A stretch of DNA of 64,000 nt from 66-474 sp051954935 (GCA_051954935.1 JBQCHG010000082.1:29440-93439), one strand, 5' to 3'; shown: positions 1-8,256, counted from the stretch's first letter. The notes: generated from the sequence alone by a model not told the origin. Program-made: numbers and translations.

Positions 1-205
1 GGACCGCGACGTACCAGGCCAGCTGCAACTCGCGCAAGGCGAACCACCAGGGAATCAATGCAACCAGCGATCCGGCGGTACCGGGCGCGCGCGGGAACAA
101 GCCTGATCCGAACCCGCAGGCGATCCAGCCGGCCGGGTGCGTCAGCAGCGCGCGCAATTGCTCGCTCGTGAGGATTTTTCTTGGCCGCGGCGCGCCGTCA
201 CTCAT
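1..205 (-). CDS. pgpA: Phosphatidylglycerophosphatase A, N-terminal part
   Basis: This is the first 68 codons of a gene that runs off the left edge. PgpA removes the phosphate from phosphatidylglycerophosphate to give phosphatidylglycerol at the inner membrane. After a short basic leader, the translated start shows the PgpA hallmark GSGLFPRAPGTAGSL followed by the first hydrophobic segment. Its ATG overlaps the thiL stop codon as ATGA, so it is the last visible gene of the rib-nusB-thiL operon. The thiL-pgpA order is the usual one in gammaproteobacteria. The rest of the protein cannot be judged. Confidence 0.9.
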   Translation of the reverse strand, partial: MSDGAPRPRKILTSEQLRALLTHPAGWIACGFGSGLFPRAPGTAGSLVALIPWWFALRELQLAWYVAV

Positions 206-1182
206 GGCGCGAAATGCTGCCAGCCGCGGCGCGGGGGCTCCACCGCGTTGCCGTTGGAGTCGCGCGCGCACACACCGGGCTCGGCAACGATGCGGCCGAT
301 GCGCGCGGCACCGAACCCGAGCCGCGCGAAATCAGCTGCGATGCGGTCGGCGCGGTCCACGCCGGCGGTGAAACACAACTCGTAATCGTCGCCGCCCGCG
401 AGCGCGAAACCGCGCCGCTGGTCCGTGTCGAACAGGGCAAGCATGGCGGATGACAGCGGCAAGGCATCGGCTTCCACGATCGCACCCACGCCGCTCGCCT
501 CGCAAATGTGGCCAAGGTCGGCGAGCAGTCCGTCGGACACGTCAATGCACGCACTCGCTACCTCGCGGAGCGCCAGGCCAGCGGCGATGCGCGGCTCGGG
601 CCGATTCAACCGCTGGAGCAATTCGGAACGGGCTTGTTCGTTGATCGAGTCCCTGGTCCCGAGTCCCGAATCCCGTATCAGGCGAAGCGCTGCCGCACCA
701 TCGCCCAGCCTGCCGGTAACAAACACGGCATCACCCACGCGCGCGCCGGAGCGCAGGAGCGCGCGCCCTTCCGGCACGAAGCCGAATGCGCTGACGGTGA
801 TGCTCAGGGGGCCTTGCGTGGTGTCGCCGCCGACCAGGCTCACCGCGTGCGCGCGGGCGAGCTGAGCGAATCCCTCCGCAAAGGCTTCAGCGAAGCGGAG
901 GTCCGCCTGCGGCAACGTCAGCGAGAGCATCACCCACGCAGGCGTAGCGCCCATCGCGGCAAGGTCGGAAAGATTCACTGCCAGTGATTTCCAGCCGATG
1001 TCCTGTGGCGCGGTGCCCGGCGGGAAATGCACGCCCGCGATCAGGGTGTCGGTGCACGCGACCAGTTGCTGGCCAAGAGGCGGTTTCAGCAATGCGGCGT
1101 CATCGCCGATGCCGAGCACCACGTCGCCACGCGGTTGCGTGGTGCGCACACGAATGATCTCGATCAGGTCGAACTCGGGCAC
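202..1182 (-). CDS. thiL: Thiamine-monophosphate kinase
   Basis: ThiL phosphorylates thiamine monophosphate to thiamine diphosphate with ATP in the cytoplasm, the last step of thiamine cofactor synthesis. The 326-residue protein has the AIR-synthase-type fold signatures: GIGDDAALL near residue 24, SLAVNLSDLAAMGA near 66, LVGGDTT near 116 and ACIDVSDGLLADL in the second half. The start is GTG at 1182, directly after nusB. Length is normal apart from an unusual stretch at residues 170-182 (RDSGLGTRDSI). It is encoded by a short GGACTCG-type repeat that also occurs in ribD, which suggests an in-frame repeat insertion in a surface loop. The end overlaps pgpA by 4 bp. Confidence 0.97.
   Translation of the reverse strand: MPEFDLIEIIRVRTTQPRGDVVLGIGDDAALLKPPLGQQLVACTDTLIAGVHFPPGTAPQDIGWKSLAVNLSDLAAMGATPAWVMLSLTLPQADLRFAEAFAEGFAQLARAHAVSLVGGDTTQGPLSITVSAFGFVPEGRALLRSGARVGDAVFVTGRLGDGAAALRLIRDSGLGTRDSINEQARSELLQRLNRPEPRIAAGLALREVASACIDVSDGLLADLGHICEASGVGAIVEADALPLSSAMLALFDTDQRRGFALAGGDDYELCFTAGVDRADRIAADFARLGFGAARIGRIVAEPGVCARDSNGNAVEPPRRGWQHFAP
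654..677. repeat. CCCGAGT/CCCGAAT short tandem repeat inside thiL
   Basis: About three imperfect copies of a 7-8 bp unit (tcccgagtcccgaatcccg) lie in frame within thiL. The same unit, on the other orientation, makes up the 5' end of ribD at 5275-5303. Similar GGACTCGGGA or GGATTCGGGA runs are, to my knowledge, common dispersed elements in Xanthomonadales genomes. That link is memory-based and unsearched. Confidence 0.7.
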
Positions 1183-1183
1183 G

Positions 1184-1633
1184 TCAATGCGCTGTCGTTT
1201 CGGCCGCGCGCCACTCGCGCGCCAGCTTGTCCAGCACGCCGTTGACGTAAGTGTGGCCGTGTTCGGCGCCGAAGCGCTTGGCGAGTTCGATCGCCTCGTT
1301 GAGCACCACGCGATACGGCACGTCCGGGCGATGCTTCAATTCATAGGCGCCCAACCGCAGCGTGGCGCGCTCGATCGGATCCACCTGCTCGATGTCGCGG
1401 TCCAGGAATGGCGCGAGTCCGGCATCCAGCTCGGCGCGATTCGCGTCCACCCCGCGTACCAGATCCTCGAAGTATTCAAGGTCGGCCACCTGCATGTCCT
1501 GCTCGTGGCGGAACTGCTCGATGACCGCGCGCACGCTGGAGCCACTCATCTGCCACGCGTAGATCGCCTGCAAGGCGCGACGGCGCGCGCGCGAACGCGC
1601 GGCCAGGTCAATGCCGGAAGGATGTTTGCTCAT
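1184..1633 (-). CDS. nusB: Transcription antitermination factor NusB
   Basis: NusB binds boxA in rRNA leaders with NusE (S10) to form the antitermination complex. The 149-residue product is all-helical in character. It has the family features SRARRRALQAIYAWQMSG at the N-terminus and PYRVVLNEAIELAKRFG...YVNGVLDKLA near the C-terminus. I chose ATG 1633 over an upstream in-frame GTG because it overlaps the ribH stop as ATGA, matching the coupling used through this operon, and because it gives the usual NusB length. thiL starts 1 bp after its stop. Confidence 0.96.
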   Translation of the reverse strand: MSKHPSGIDLAARSRARRRALQAIYAWQMSGSSVRAVIEQFRHEQDMQVADLEYFEDLVRGVDANRAELDAGLAPFLDRDIEQVDPIERATLRLGAYELKHRPDVPYRVVLNEAIELAKRFGAEHGHTYVNGVLDKLAREWRAAETTAH

Positions 1634-2121
1634 GTGCGTGCCGTCCGTGTGCGTTCCATCAACCAAGCCATTTCGATCGCGGCCTGCGCCACGTCTTCGC
1701 CCTTGTTGCCGTGCGCCCCGCCGGCGCGTGCGCGTGCATCGGCCTCATGATCCACCGCCAGCACGCCATTCAATACCGGAACATGATGGTCCAGCGCAAC
1801 ACGCATCAGGCCGCGCGCGCATTCGTCGGCCACGTGTTCGTAATGGCGCGTATCGCCACGCACCACGCAGCCGAGCGCGACGATCGCGGCGTAATTTCCG
1901 CTGCGCGCCAGTTGCGCGGCAAGTACCGGCAATTCCCACGCGCCGGGAACGCGGACGATCTCGACTTGCGATTCGGTCACGCCGTGCCGCGCAAAGGCGA
2001 GCCGCGCTCCTTCCACCAGCGCATCAACGATCGCCGCATTCCAGCGGCTGGCGATCACGGCATAGCGCGCGCCGTGCGGAGAGCGCAATGGATGATCGGG
2101 TTGGGCGCGTTCGCGTGACAT
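1630..2121 (-). CDS. ribH: 6,7-dimethyl-8-ribityllumazine synthase
   Basis: RibH condenses 5-amino-6-ribitylaminouracil with 3,4-dihydroxybutanone 4-phosphate to give the lumazine that riboflavin synthase consumes. It assembles as a hollow capsid or pentamers. The 163-residue protein carries RYAVIASRWNAAIVDAL, VRVPGAWELPV, ALGCVVRGDTRHYEHVADE (with the catalytic His in the last) and PVLNGVLAVD. It starts at ATG 2121, just after the ribBA stop, and ends with a 4-bp overlap into nusB. It lies in the FMN-riboswitch operon. Confidence 0.97.
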   Translation of the reverse strand: MSRERAQPDHPLRSPHGARYAVIASRWNAAIVDALVEGARLAFARHGVTESQVEIVRVPGAWELPVLAAQLARSGNYAAIVALGCVVRGDTRHYEHVADECARGLMRVALDHHVPVLNGVLAVDHEADARARAGGAHGNKGEDVAQAAIEMAWLMERTRTART

Positions 2122-2123
2122 GG

Positions 2124-3236
2124 TTACTCGACGTACTCCACCACTTCCAGGTCGAAGCCGGAAAGCCCGATCAACTTGCGCTTTGTGCCGAGGACGCGCA
2201 GCCGCTGCGCGCCGAGGTCGGCCAGGATCTGCGCGCCCAGCCCTAGCTGGCGCCATTCCTGTTGCGCCTGTTCGCGCCCGCGGGAAGCCTCTGCATCGCT
2301 TTCTGCCGCGGCGCCGTGAGAGAGTTTCGCAAGTATCGTCGCGGCGTCTTCCTCGCAGGCCAGCACCACGGCCACGCCGCGGCCTTCCTCCGCGATCCGC
2401 CGCAAGGCAGAGGTGAGCGTGAGGCCCAGATCGTCGCGCACCAGGTGCAGTGTGTCGGAAAGCGTATTGCGCACGTGCACGCGCGCCAGCACTGGTGCGC
2501 CATCGTCCACGCGGCCGCGCACCAGCGCGTAGTGCAGGTCGTTGCGCAGCGAATCGCGGAATACGACAAGCCTGAACGCGCCGAACTCGGTCTGCACCTC
2601 CGATTCGTGCACGCGCACGACGGTTTTCTCTGTCTGCAGGCGATGGCGGATCAGGTCGGCGATGCTGCCGATCTTCAATTCATGCTTGCGCGCGAATGCC
2701 TCCAGTTCCGGACGGCGGGCCATCGAGCCGTCCTCGTGCAGGATTTCGACCAGCACCCCGGCGGGTTCGCAGCCGGCCAGCGCGGCGAGGTCGCACGCGG
2801 CTTCCGTGTGGCCGGCGCGCGACAGCACGCCGCCGGGCTGCGCCATCAGCGGGAACACGTGGCCCGGCTGCACCAGATCGGAAGATGTCGCATCCGGCGC
2901 AACCGCCACCTGGATGGTGCGGGCGCGGTCGTGCGCGGAGATGCCGGTGGTAACTCCCTCGGCCGCCTCGATCGAGACGGTGAAGTTGGTGTGGTAGGTC
3001 GAACCGTTGTCGCGCACCATAGGCCGCAGGCCGAGCCGGCGGCAACGCTGTTCGGTCAGTGCGAGGCAGATCAGTCCGCGCGCCTCGCGCGCCATGAAGT
3101 TGATGTCCTGCGCGCGTACCTTGTCGGCGGCCATGATCAGGTCACCCTCGTTTTCGCGATCCTCGTCGTCGAGCATCACCACCATGCGTCCGGCACGCAG
3201 CTCGTCGAGGAGTTCTGGAATGGAGGAGAAAGTCAT
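2124..3236 (-). CDS. ribBA: 3,4-dihydroxy-2-butanone 4-phosphate synthase fused to a degenerate GTP cyclohydrolase II-like domain
   Basis: Residues 1-200 are a complete RibB domain that converts ribulose 5-phosphate to dihydroxybutanone phosphate. It has the acidic metal site DDEDRENEGDL near 23, GLICLALTE near 54 and GHTEAACDLA near 142. Residues 205-370 resemble GTP cyclohydrolase II (RibA). However, the stretch where RibA has its zinc-binding cysteines (HxECLTGD and LRCDCG) reads HVRNTLSDTLHLVRDDLG with no cysteine. The second domain therefore probably lacks cyclohydrolase activity, as in the RibBX proteins of many proteobacteria. A true ribA would be needed elsewhere in the genome. It lies 57 bp after ribE across a hairpin. 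Confidence 0.93.
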   Translation of the reverse strand: MTFSSIPELLDELRAGRMVVMLDDEDRENEGDLIMAADKVRAQDINFMAREARGLICLALTEQRCRRLGLRPMVRDNGSTYHTNFTVSIEAAEGVTTGISAHDRARTIQVAVAPDATSSDLVQPGHVFPLMAQPGGVLSRAGHTEAACDLAALAGCEPAGVLVEILHEDGSMARRPELEAFARKHELKIGSIADLIRHRLQTEKTVVRVHESEVQTEFGAFRLVVFRDSLRNDLHYALVRGRVDDGAPVLARVHVRNTLSDTLHLVRDDLGLTLTSALRRIAEEGRGVAVVLACEEDAATILAKLSHGAAAESDAEASRGREQAQQEWRQLGLGAQILADLGAQRLRVLGTKRKLIGLSGFDLEVVEYVE

Positions 3237-3260
3237 CGGAGCGTGCTTCTTTTGAAAAGT

Positions 3261-3283
3261 GCGGACAAGGATGTCCGCTTTTT
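3261..3283. terminator. Hairpin with T-run between ribE and ribBA
   Basis: A perfect 7-bp stem, GCGGACA and TGTCCGC around a 4-base loop, lies in the ribE-ribBA gap. It is flanked by TTTTT on the plus strand side and by ACTTTT in the operon direction. It could attenuate readthrough from ribE into ribBA or stabilise the processed ends. A dispersed palindrome is the alternative. Confidence 0.45.
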
Positions 3284-3293
3284 GACCTTGCGC

Positions 3294-3887
3294 TCAGGGA
3301 CGAGCGCACAAGCTTTCGATGTAGCGCGCCATCATATCGGCTTCCAGGTTGACCCTGTCGCCCGGCTTGCGTTGCGCGAAGGTGGTGACTTCGACCGTGT
3401 GCGGGATCAGGTTGACGGAAAAGCGCGCATTTTCGACGGTGTTCACCGTGAGGCTGACACCATCCACGCAGATGGAACCCTTGGCGGCGATGTAGCGCGC
3501 CAGTTCCGTGGGCGCTTCGATCAACCATCGGTGCGAACGGGCGTCCGGCTCGATCGAAACGATGCGGCCGACGCCATCCACGTGGCCCGAAACCAGATGC
3601 CCACCGAGGCGGTCCGAAAGGCGCAACGCCTTTTCGAGGTTCACCGCATCGCCGCCGCGCAACGCGCCGAGCGTGGTGAGCGCAAGCGTTTCGTTGGAGA
3701 CATCCGCCGCGAATGTTTGCCCGCCCAACTCCACGACCGTCAGGCACACGCCGGATACCGAAATGCTGTCGCCGAGTGCGACATCGGAGAAATCCATCGC
3801 CGGCGCGGCAATGGCGAGGCGCAGGTCGCCGCCGCGCGGCTCGCTGCGCGCCAGCGTTCCGGTACATTGGATGATGCCGGTAAACAT
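3294..3887 (-). CDS. ribE: Riboflavin synthase alpha chain
   Basis: This enzyme dismutates two 6,7-dimethyl-8-ribityllumazine molecules to riboflavin and the ribitylaminouracil precursor. The 197-residue protein begins MFTGIIQCTG, the invariant N-terminus of the family, so ATG 3887 is preferred to an upstream in-frame start. It shows the expected tandem duplication of a beta-barrel half: GVCLTVVELGG then NETLALTTLG in the first half, and GVSLTVNTVE with LIPHTVEVTTF in the second. It is the first gene behind the FMN riboswitch (leader about 75 nt from the aptamer end), so FMN should repress it and the genes downstream. Confidence 0.97.
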   Translation of the reverse strand: MFTGIIQCTGTLARSEPRGGDLRLAIAAPAMDFSDVALGDSISVSGVCLTVVELGGQTFAADVSNETLALTTLGALRGGDAVNLEKALRLSDRLGGHLVSGHVDGVGRIVSIEPDARSHRWLIEAPTELARYIAAKGSICVDGVSLTVNTVENARFSVNLIPHTVEVTTFAQRKPGDRVNLEADMMARYIESLCARP

Positions 3888-3962
3888 TGAAACGTTCTCC
3901 GCCAAACAGCGAAAAACGCCTCAAGGCATGAGGCAAACGCACGGCAGTGGCCATGCGCCAGC

Positions 3963-4133
3963 CGTCTTCTTTCATCCGGACTGTCAGCCGGTCCGCGAAC
4001 GGATCGGCCTTACCGTCGGCTCCGGCATTCGACCGGATCTGCTGACCTCGCGGCGTGGCCGCAAGCGCTCGCGGGCTCGTCGGGGATGCATCCTCGACCT
4101 ACCGCCGGTGGGGAATTTCGCCCCGCCCTGAAG
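3963..4133 (-). promoter_or_regulatory. FMN riboswitch (RFN element)
   Basis: Read on the minus strand, this stretch has the conserved aptamer blocks in order. They are AGGGCGGGGCGAAATTCCCC at the 5' end, ACCGGCGGTA, GCCCGCGAGCG, GGTCAGCAGATCCGGT, ATGCCGGAGCCGACGGT, and GTCCGGATGAAAGAAGACGG at the 3' end. This is an essentially textbook RFN element. It sits between ribD and ribE, so it controls ribE-ribBA-ribH and probably nusB-thiL-pgpA, while ribD is outside it. Binding of FMN is expected to shut off transcription or translation of ribE. The expression platform lies at about 3888-3962, and I see no clear terminator there. Confidence 0.96.
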
Positions 4134-4179
4134 ACGTCGTGCCGGAAATCCGGCGCGCGAAAGTTTACCACCCCACGGC

Positions 4180-5316
4180 TCAGGCCGGGCGCAGCAGCAG
4201 GCGCATATCGGTGCCCAGCATGCGTTGCTCCACCACTTGCAGCGACCTGCGGCCAGCCATCTCGGCCAGCGGCGGCAGATGCAGCAACGGTCGCGCAAGA
4301 TCCCCCAGCAGCACCGGCGCGATGTAGAGCAGCAGCTCGTCGACGAGTCCCGCATCGAACAACGCACCGCACAACGATGGCCCTGCCTCGACCTGCAATT
4401 CATTGATTTCGCGCGCGGCGAGCAGGCGCATCGCTTCCGCGAGATCAAAGCGGCCCTGCGCATTGACCGGCACCGCCGCGAGTTCCGCGCGGGCGTAGCG
4501 CTGATCGCTCGGCCTCGCACCCGGCGCGTGCAGCGCCAGCGTCGGCGCACCGCCGTCGAGGAGATGCGCAGCGGCCGGTAATGCGTCGAGCTTCGCGTCG
4601 AGGACGATGCGCAGGGGTGGTTGAAACGCTTTGCCTTCGGACAGCCGCACCGTCAATCTGGGATCGTCCGCTCGCGCGGTGCCCGCGCCGACGAGGATGG
4701 CCGAACTCCGCGCGCGCCAGCGCTGAACGTCCGCTCGCGCGGCCTCGCCGGTAATCCACTTCGACTCGCCACTTCCGAGGGCGGTGCGTCCGTCCAGGCT
4801 CATCGCAAGCTTCACGCGCGCCCAGGGGCGCCCGCGCTCCAGACGCGAGAAGAAGCCGCGGTTGAGTTCCCGCGCGGCGTCGCTCATCAATCCGGATTGC
4901 ACCTCGATGCCAGCTTCACGCAACCGGCGCAAACCGCCGCCCGCCGTCTTCGGGTTCGGATCCTCGCAAGCCGCGACCACGCGAGCGACGCCGGCCTCCA
5001 CCAGAGCATCCGCGCACGGAGGCGTCCGGCCGTAATGCGCGCACGGTTCCAGCGTGACATAGGCGGTAGCGCCGCGTGCACGCATTCCAGCGGCACGCAA
5101 CGCAAACACTTCCGCGTGCGGCTCGCCGGCGCGCTCGTGCCAGCCTTCGCCGATCGCCTCACCATCGCGCGCGATGATGCAGCCCACACGTGGGTTCGGC
5201 TGGGTGGTATAGAGACCGCGTTCGGCCAGGTGCAGCGCCCGGGCCATCAATGCGTGGTCGGAGGCCGAAAAGCCGGGACTCGGGACTCGGAACTCGGGAC
5301 TCGGCGTCGCGGCCAT
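4180..5316 (-). CDS. ribD: Bifunctional diaminohydroxyphosphoribosylaminopyrimidine deaminase / 5-amino-6-(5-phosphoribosylamino)uracil reductase
   Basis: RibD carries out the deamination and the NADPH-dependent side-chain reduction in riboflavin synthesis. Residues about 20-165 form the deaminase with its zinc site: HAEVFAL, then PCAHYGRTPPC. Residues about 165-378 form the reductase (VKLAMSLDGRTA, SKWITGE, ILVGAGTARADDP). The conserved region starts MARALHLAERG at residue 24. Residues 4-14 (TPSPEFRVPSP) come from a GGACTCG repeat, so the true start may be later, though the six residues before MARAL look normal. Unlike the genes that follow it, it lies upstream of the FMN riboswitch. Confidence 0.95.
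   Translation of the reverse strand: MAATPSPEFRVPSPGFSASDHALMARALHLAERGLYTTQPNPRVGCIIARDGEAIGEGWHERAGEPHAEVFALRAAGMRARGATAYVTLEPCAHYGRTPPCADALVEAGVARVVAACEDPNPKTAGGGLRRLREAGIEVQSGLMSDAARELNRGFFSRLERGRPWARVKLAMSLDGRTALGSGESKWITGEAARADVQRWRARSSAILVGAGTARADDPRLTVRLSEGKAFQPPLRIVLDAKLDALPAAAHLLDGGAPTLALHAPGARPSDQRYARAELAAVPVNAQGRFDLAEAMRLLAAREINELQVEAGPSLCGALFDAGLVDELLLYIAPVLLGDLARPLLHLPPLAEMAGRRSLQVVEQRMLGTDMRLLLRPA
5275..5303. repeat. GGGACTCGG short tandem repeat at the 5' end of ribD
   Basis: Four imperfect copies of a 7-8 bp GGGACTC-type unit (gggactcgggactcggaac and on to tcgggactcgg) lie within the first 14 codons of ribD as called. The same unit occurs in frame in thiL at 654-677. Confidence 0.75.
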
Positions 5317-5341
5317 TACGCTACATCCTGTGGAAACAGAG

Positions 5342-5441
5342 TTCCGTTCGCGTTGAGCGTAGCTCGCGAAGCGAGCGGAGTCGAAACGCCTGCCCTTCGA
5401 CTCCGGCCCGCCTTCGGACGGGCTACGCTCAGGGCGAACGG
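5342..5441. repeat. Long dispersed inverted repeat between nrdR and ribD
   Basis: Two imperfect half-sites face each other: gttcgcgttgagcgtagctc ... gcggagtcgaa, and cttcgactccg ... gggctacgctcagggcgaac. They form a long imperfect cruciform of about 100 bp that fills most of the 144-bp gap. The arms, TTCGACTCCG and CGCTCAGGGCGAACGG, resemble a repeat seen in many high-GC bacterial genomes (recalled, not searched). It may terminate or process the nrdR-ribD message. Confidence 0.7.
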
Positions 5442-5460
5442 CTAAACGACCACGCGCAAG

Positions 5461-5994
5461 TCAACGCTTTTTCTTTTCGGCGTGCTTGTCGAAGCTGACG
5501 ATCTCGGCGCCACCGAGCAGGGGCAACTGGCCTTCGCCGGGCAGGTCGCGTTCGAGGCGATCCAGTTCCTCACGGAAATCCGCCACGTCCTCGAAGGAGC
5601 GATATACCGACGCATAGCGCACATAGCCGATGTGGTCGAGCTTGCGCAGTTCGGTCATCACGAATTCGCCGACGCGGCGCGAGGGCAGTTCGCGCTCGGT
5701 GGTCATGCGCAACTGGTGCACCACTGCGCGCACCGCCGCCTCGATCTGTTCCTCGGATACCGGCCGCTTGTGCAGCGCGCGATCGAAGCCGGTGCGCAAC
5801 TTGCGGGCGTCGAAGGCTTCGCGGCGGCCGTCGTCCTTGATGATCGCGGGCAGCTTGAGCTCTACCGTTTCCTGCGTGGAGAACCGCTCGCCGCAAGCCG
5901 AACACTCGCGCCGCCGCCGGATGGTGGCGCCGTCGTCGGACACGCGCGAATCGATCACGCGGGTGTCGGTGTGCTGGCAGAAGGGACAATGCAT
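5461..5994 (-). CDS. nrdR: Transcriptional repressor NrdR
   Basis: NrdR represses ribonucleotide reductase operons in response to ATP/dATP. The 177-residue protein has the N-terminal zinc ribbon (MHCPFC, then CSACGERFST) and an ATP-cone from about residue 48 (IIKDDGRREAFDARKLRTGFDRALHKR...). The C-terminal tail is longer than in E. coli NrdR (about 149 residues) and ends in a Lys/Arg-rich stretch. It lies 59 bp downstream of glyA and upstream of ribD on the same strand, the common gammaproteobacterial order. Confidence 0.97.
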   Translation of the reverse strand: MHCPFCQHTDTRVIDSRVSDDGATIRRRRECSACGERFSTQETVELKLPAIIKDDGRREAFDARKLRTGFDRALHKRPVSEEQIEAAVRAVVHQLRMTTERELPSRRVGEFVMTELRKLDHIGYVRYASVYRSFEDVADFREELDRLERDLPGEGQLPLLGGAEIVSFDKHAEKKKR

Positions 5995-6053
5995 TCAAAT
6001 AGGGCGGACATCAAACCGCCTTCCGTGATGGGTTAAAACCCGCCTAGATGCTA

Positions 6054-7322
6054 TCACCCGTAGACCGGAAACCTCGCGCACTGCGCATTCACCAGCCCGC
6101 GCACGCGCTCGATCACCTTCTCGTCGCTGGGCGCATCCAGCACGTCGCAAATCCAGCTGGCGAGTTCGGCGCAATCGCTTTCCTTGTAGCCGCGCGTGGT
6201 GACGGCCGGCGTACCGATGCGCAGGCCGGAGGTGACGAACGGCTTCTGCGGATCGTTGGGCACCGCGTTCTTGTTGACGGTGATGTGCGCGCTGCCGAGC
6301 GCGGCTTCCGCATCCTTGCCGGTAAGTTTCTTTCCGATCAGGTCAACCAGGAACAGATGGTTCTCGGTGCCGCCGGAGACGATCTTGTAGCCGCGATCCA
6401 TCAGTGTCTTCGCCATCGCCTTGGCGTTCTTCACCACCTGCTGCTGGTAGCTCTTGAAGTCCGGTTGCAGCGCTTCCTTGAACGCGACCGCCTTGGCGGC
6501 GATCACGTGCATCAGCGGGCCGCCCTGGATGCCGGGGAACACGATGGACTGCAATTTCTTCTCGATCTCCTCGGCCTTGTCGCCCATGGCCGAAGCCTTG
6601 GCGACGATCAGGCCGCCGCGCGGGCCGCGCAGGGTCTTGTGCGTGGTGGAGGTGACCACGTGCGCGTGCGGCAGCGGGCTCGGATACACGCCCGCGGCGA
6701 CCAGGCCCGCCACGTGCGCCATGTCCACGAACAGGTAGGCGCCGACCTTCTCGGCGATCGCGCGGAAGCGCGCCCAGTCCATCACCTGGCTGTACGCGCT
6801 GAAGCCCGCCACCACCATCTTCGGCTTGTGTTCCAGCGCGAGGCGTTCGATCTCGTCGTAGTCCACGAGTCCCTGATCGTTCACGCCGTACTGCACCGCG
6901 TTCAGGATCTTGCCGGACAAGTTGACCTTGGCGCCGTGGGTGAGATGGCCGCCGTGCGCGAGCGACATGCCGAGGATGGTGTCGCCGGGTTGCAGCAGCG
7001 CAAAGTACACGGCTTGATTTGCCTGCGAACCCGAGTGCGGCTGCACGTTGGCATAGTCGCAGTCGAACAATTTTTTCAGACGCTCGATCGCGAGGCGTTC
7101 GGCGACATCCACGTACTCGCAACCGCCGTAATAGCGCTTGCCCGGATAGCCTTCCGCATACTTGTTGGTCAGCACCGAACCCTGCGCTTCCAGCACGCGC
7201 GGGCTGGCATAGTTCTCCGACGCGATGAGCTCGACGTGGTCCTCCTGACGCTGGCGCTCGTGGCGGATCGCCTCGGCAAGTTCGTCGTCATAGCCGGCGA
7301 TACGCATCTCGTGGGAGTACAT
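6054..7322 (-). CDS. glyA: Serine hydroxymethyltransferase
   Basis: This PLP enzyme interconverts serine and glycine with tetrahydrofolate and is the main source of one-carbon units. The 422-residue protein has IASENYASP near residue 36, NKYAEGYPGKRYYGGC and the PLP lysine motif VTSTTHKTLRGPRGG near 230. The start at ATG 7322 (MYSHEMRIAG...) gives the normal family length. An upstream extension of 28 residues is unlike the family and is rejected. It heads a co-directional run glyA-nrdR-ribD. Confidence 0.97.
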   Translation of the reverse strand: MYSHEMRIAGYDDELAEAIRHERQRQEDHVELIASENYASPRVLEAQGSVLTNKYAEGYPGKRYYGGCEYVDVAERLAIERLKKLFDCDYANVQPHSGSQANQAVYFALLQPGDTILGMSLAHGGHLTHGAKVNLSGKILNAVQYGVNDQGLVDYDEIERLALEHKPKMVVAGFSAYSQVMDWARFRAIAEKVGAYLFVDMAHVAGLVAAGVYPSPLPHAHVVTSTTHKTLRGPRGGLIVAKASAMGDKAEEIEKKLQSIVFPGIQGGPLMHVIAAKAVAFKEALQPDFKSYQQQVVKNAKAMAKTLMDRGYKIVSGGTENHLFLVDLIGKKLTGKDAEAALGSAHITVNKNAVPNDPQKPFVTSGLRIGTPAVTTRGYKESDCAELASWICDVLDAPSDEKVIERVRGLVNAQCARFPVYG

Positions 7323-7374
7323 CGCAGTTCTCGCGCAGGTGGGCAAGGACGGAATGGTAGCGGAGCGAGGGGTG

Positions 7375-8256
7375 TCAGCCCAACTTGGCCCTGCGGCGCA
7401 GGCCATTGCGGTAAAGCGCCGACACCATCACATAACTGATGATCAGCAGCAGCAGCCAGGAGCCGATCTTCGCCGGCGGCACCACATGCCAGACGTGCCG
7501 CTGCGCCGGGTAATGCCAGGCCTTGGTGAAAGTACCGAGGTTCTCGGCGAACCAGATGAACATCGCGACCAGCGCGAATCCGAGCAGCAGCGGCATGCGG
7601 CGGTAACGAAAACGCACGCGATAGTGCACCCAGGTCGGGCCGAAAACCCAGGCTACGGCGATGAAGATTGCAACACGATAGTCGTGCCCGAAATGGTCCG
7701 AAAAGAAGTTGAGGTAGATCGCCAGCGCCAGCAGTGCGGTAAGCGGCCACGGCGGATGTCGGGTGAAACGGAATTCGAACAGCCGCCAGGCGCGCGCGAT
7801 GTAGCTGCCGACCGACGCGTACATGAAACCGGTGAACAGCGGTACGCCCGCGATGTGCAGCAGCGACGGCCCGGGATATACCCACGATCCGGTCGCCGTC
7901 TTGAAGATCTCCATGCCCGTGCCGGTGACGTGGAACAGCACGATCACCGCGGCCTCGCGTTTCGTTTCCAGCCGCAGGGCAAGCAGCGTGATCTGAATCG
8001 CGATCGCGCCCAGGGTGACGAAGTCGTAGCGCGCCAGCGATGCCTGCGGTGGCCAGAACATCCAGGTGACGATGAGCAGCGTGAGCATCAGCGCGCCGAA
8101 CAGGCACGCCCGTGCCTGCTTGACGCCGAACCACAGCAACTCGTGGACGAAGACCGCGAGCCGGCCGCTCTTCGCTGCCCACACGCCGAGCCAGCGATCC
8201 CAGCGCCGCCAGGTTCGCCAGCGTGACGCGCGCGCGGCAATCGGGACGGTATTCAT
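7375..8256 (-). CDS. DUF817 family integral membrane protein
   Basis: This is a 293-residue polytopic membrane protein with about eight hydrophobic segments (for example residues 52-70, 78-95, 135-155, 172-190, 200-215, 230-245 and 262-282). The charged N-terminus and the motifs TGTGMEIFKTATGSWVYP, FTGFMYASVGSYIARAW and FSDHFGHDYR match my recollection of the DUF817 family. Function is unknown. It lies 52 bp upstream of glyA on the same strand and divergent from ettA, so it may share a promoter region with either. Confidence is high that the gene is real and moderate on the family name. Confidence 0.8.
   Translation of the reverse strand: MNTVPIAARASRWRTWRRWDRWLGVWAAKSGRLAVFVHELLWFGVKQARACLFGALMLTLLIVTWMFWPPQASLARYDFVTLGAIAIQITLLALRLETKREAAVIVLFHVTGTGMEIFKTATGSWVYPGPSLLHIAGVPLFTGFMYASVGSYIARAWRLFEFRFTRHPPWPLTALLALAIYLNFFSDHFGHDYRVAIFIAVAWVFGPTWVHYRVRFRYRRMPLLLGFALVAMFIWFAENLGTFTKAWHYPAQRHVWHVVPPAKIGSWLLLLIISYVMVSALYRNGLRRRAKLG

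Noticed and set aside
5342..5441. Possible structured RNA between nrdR and ribD
   Set aside because: The two arms look like a common dispersed inverted repeat, not a riboswitch; the FMN aptamer is further on at 3963-4133.
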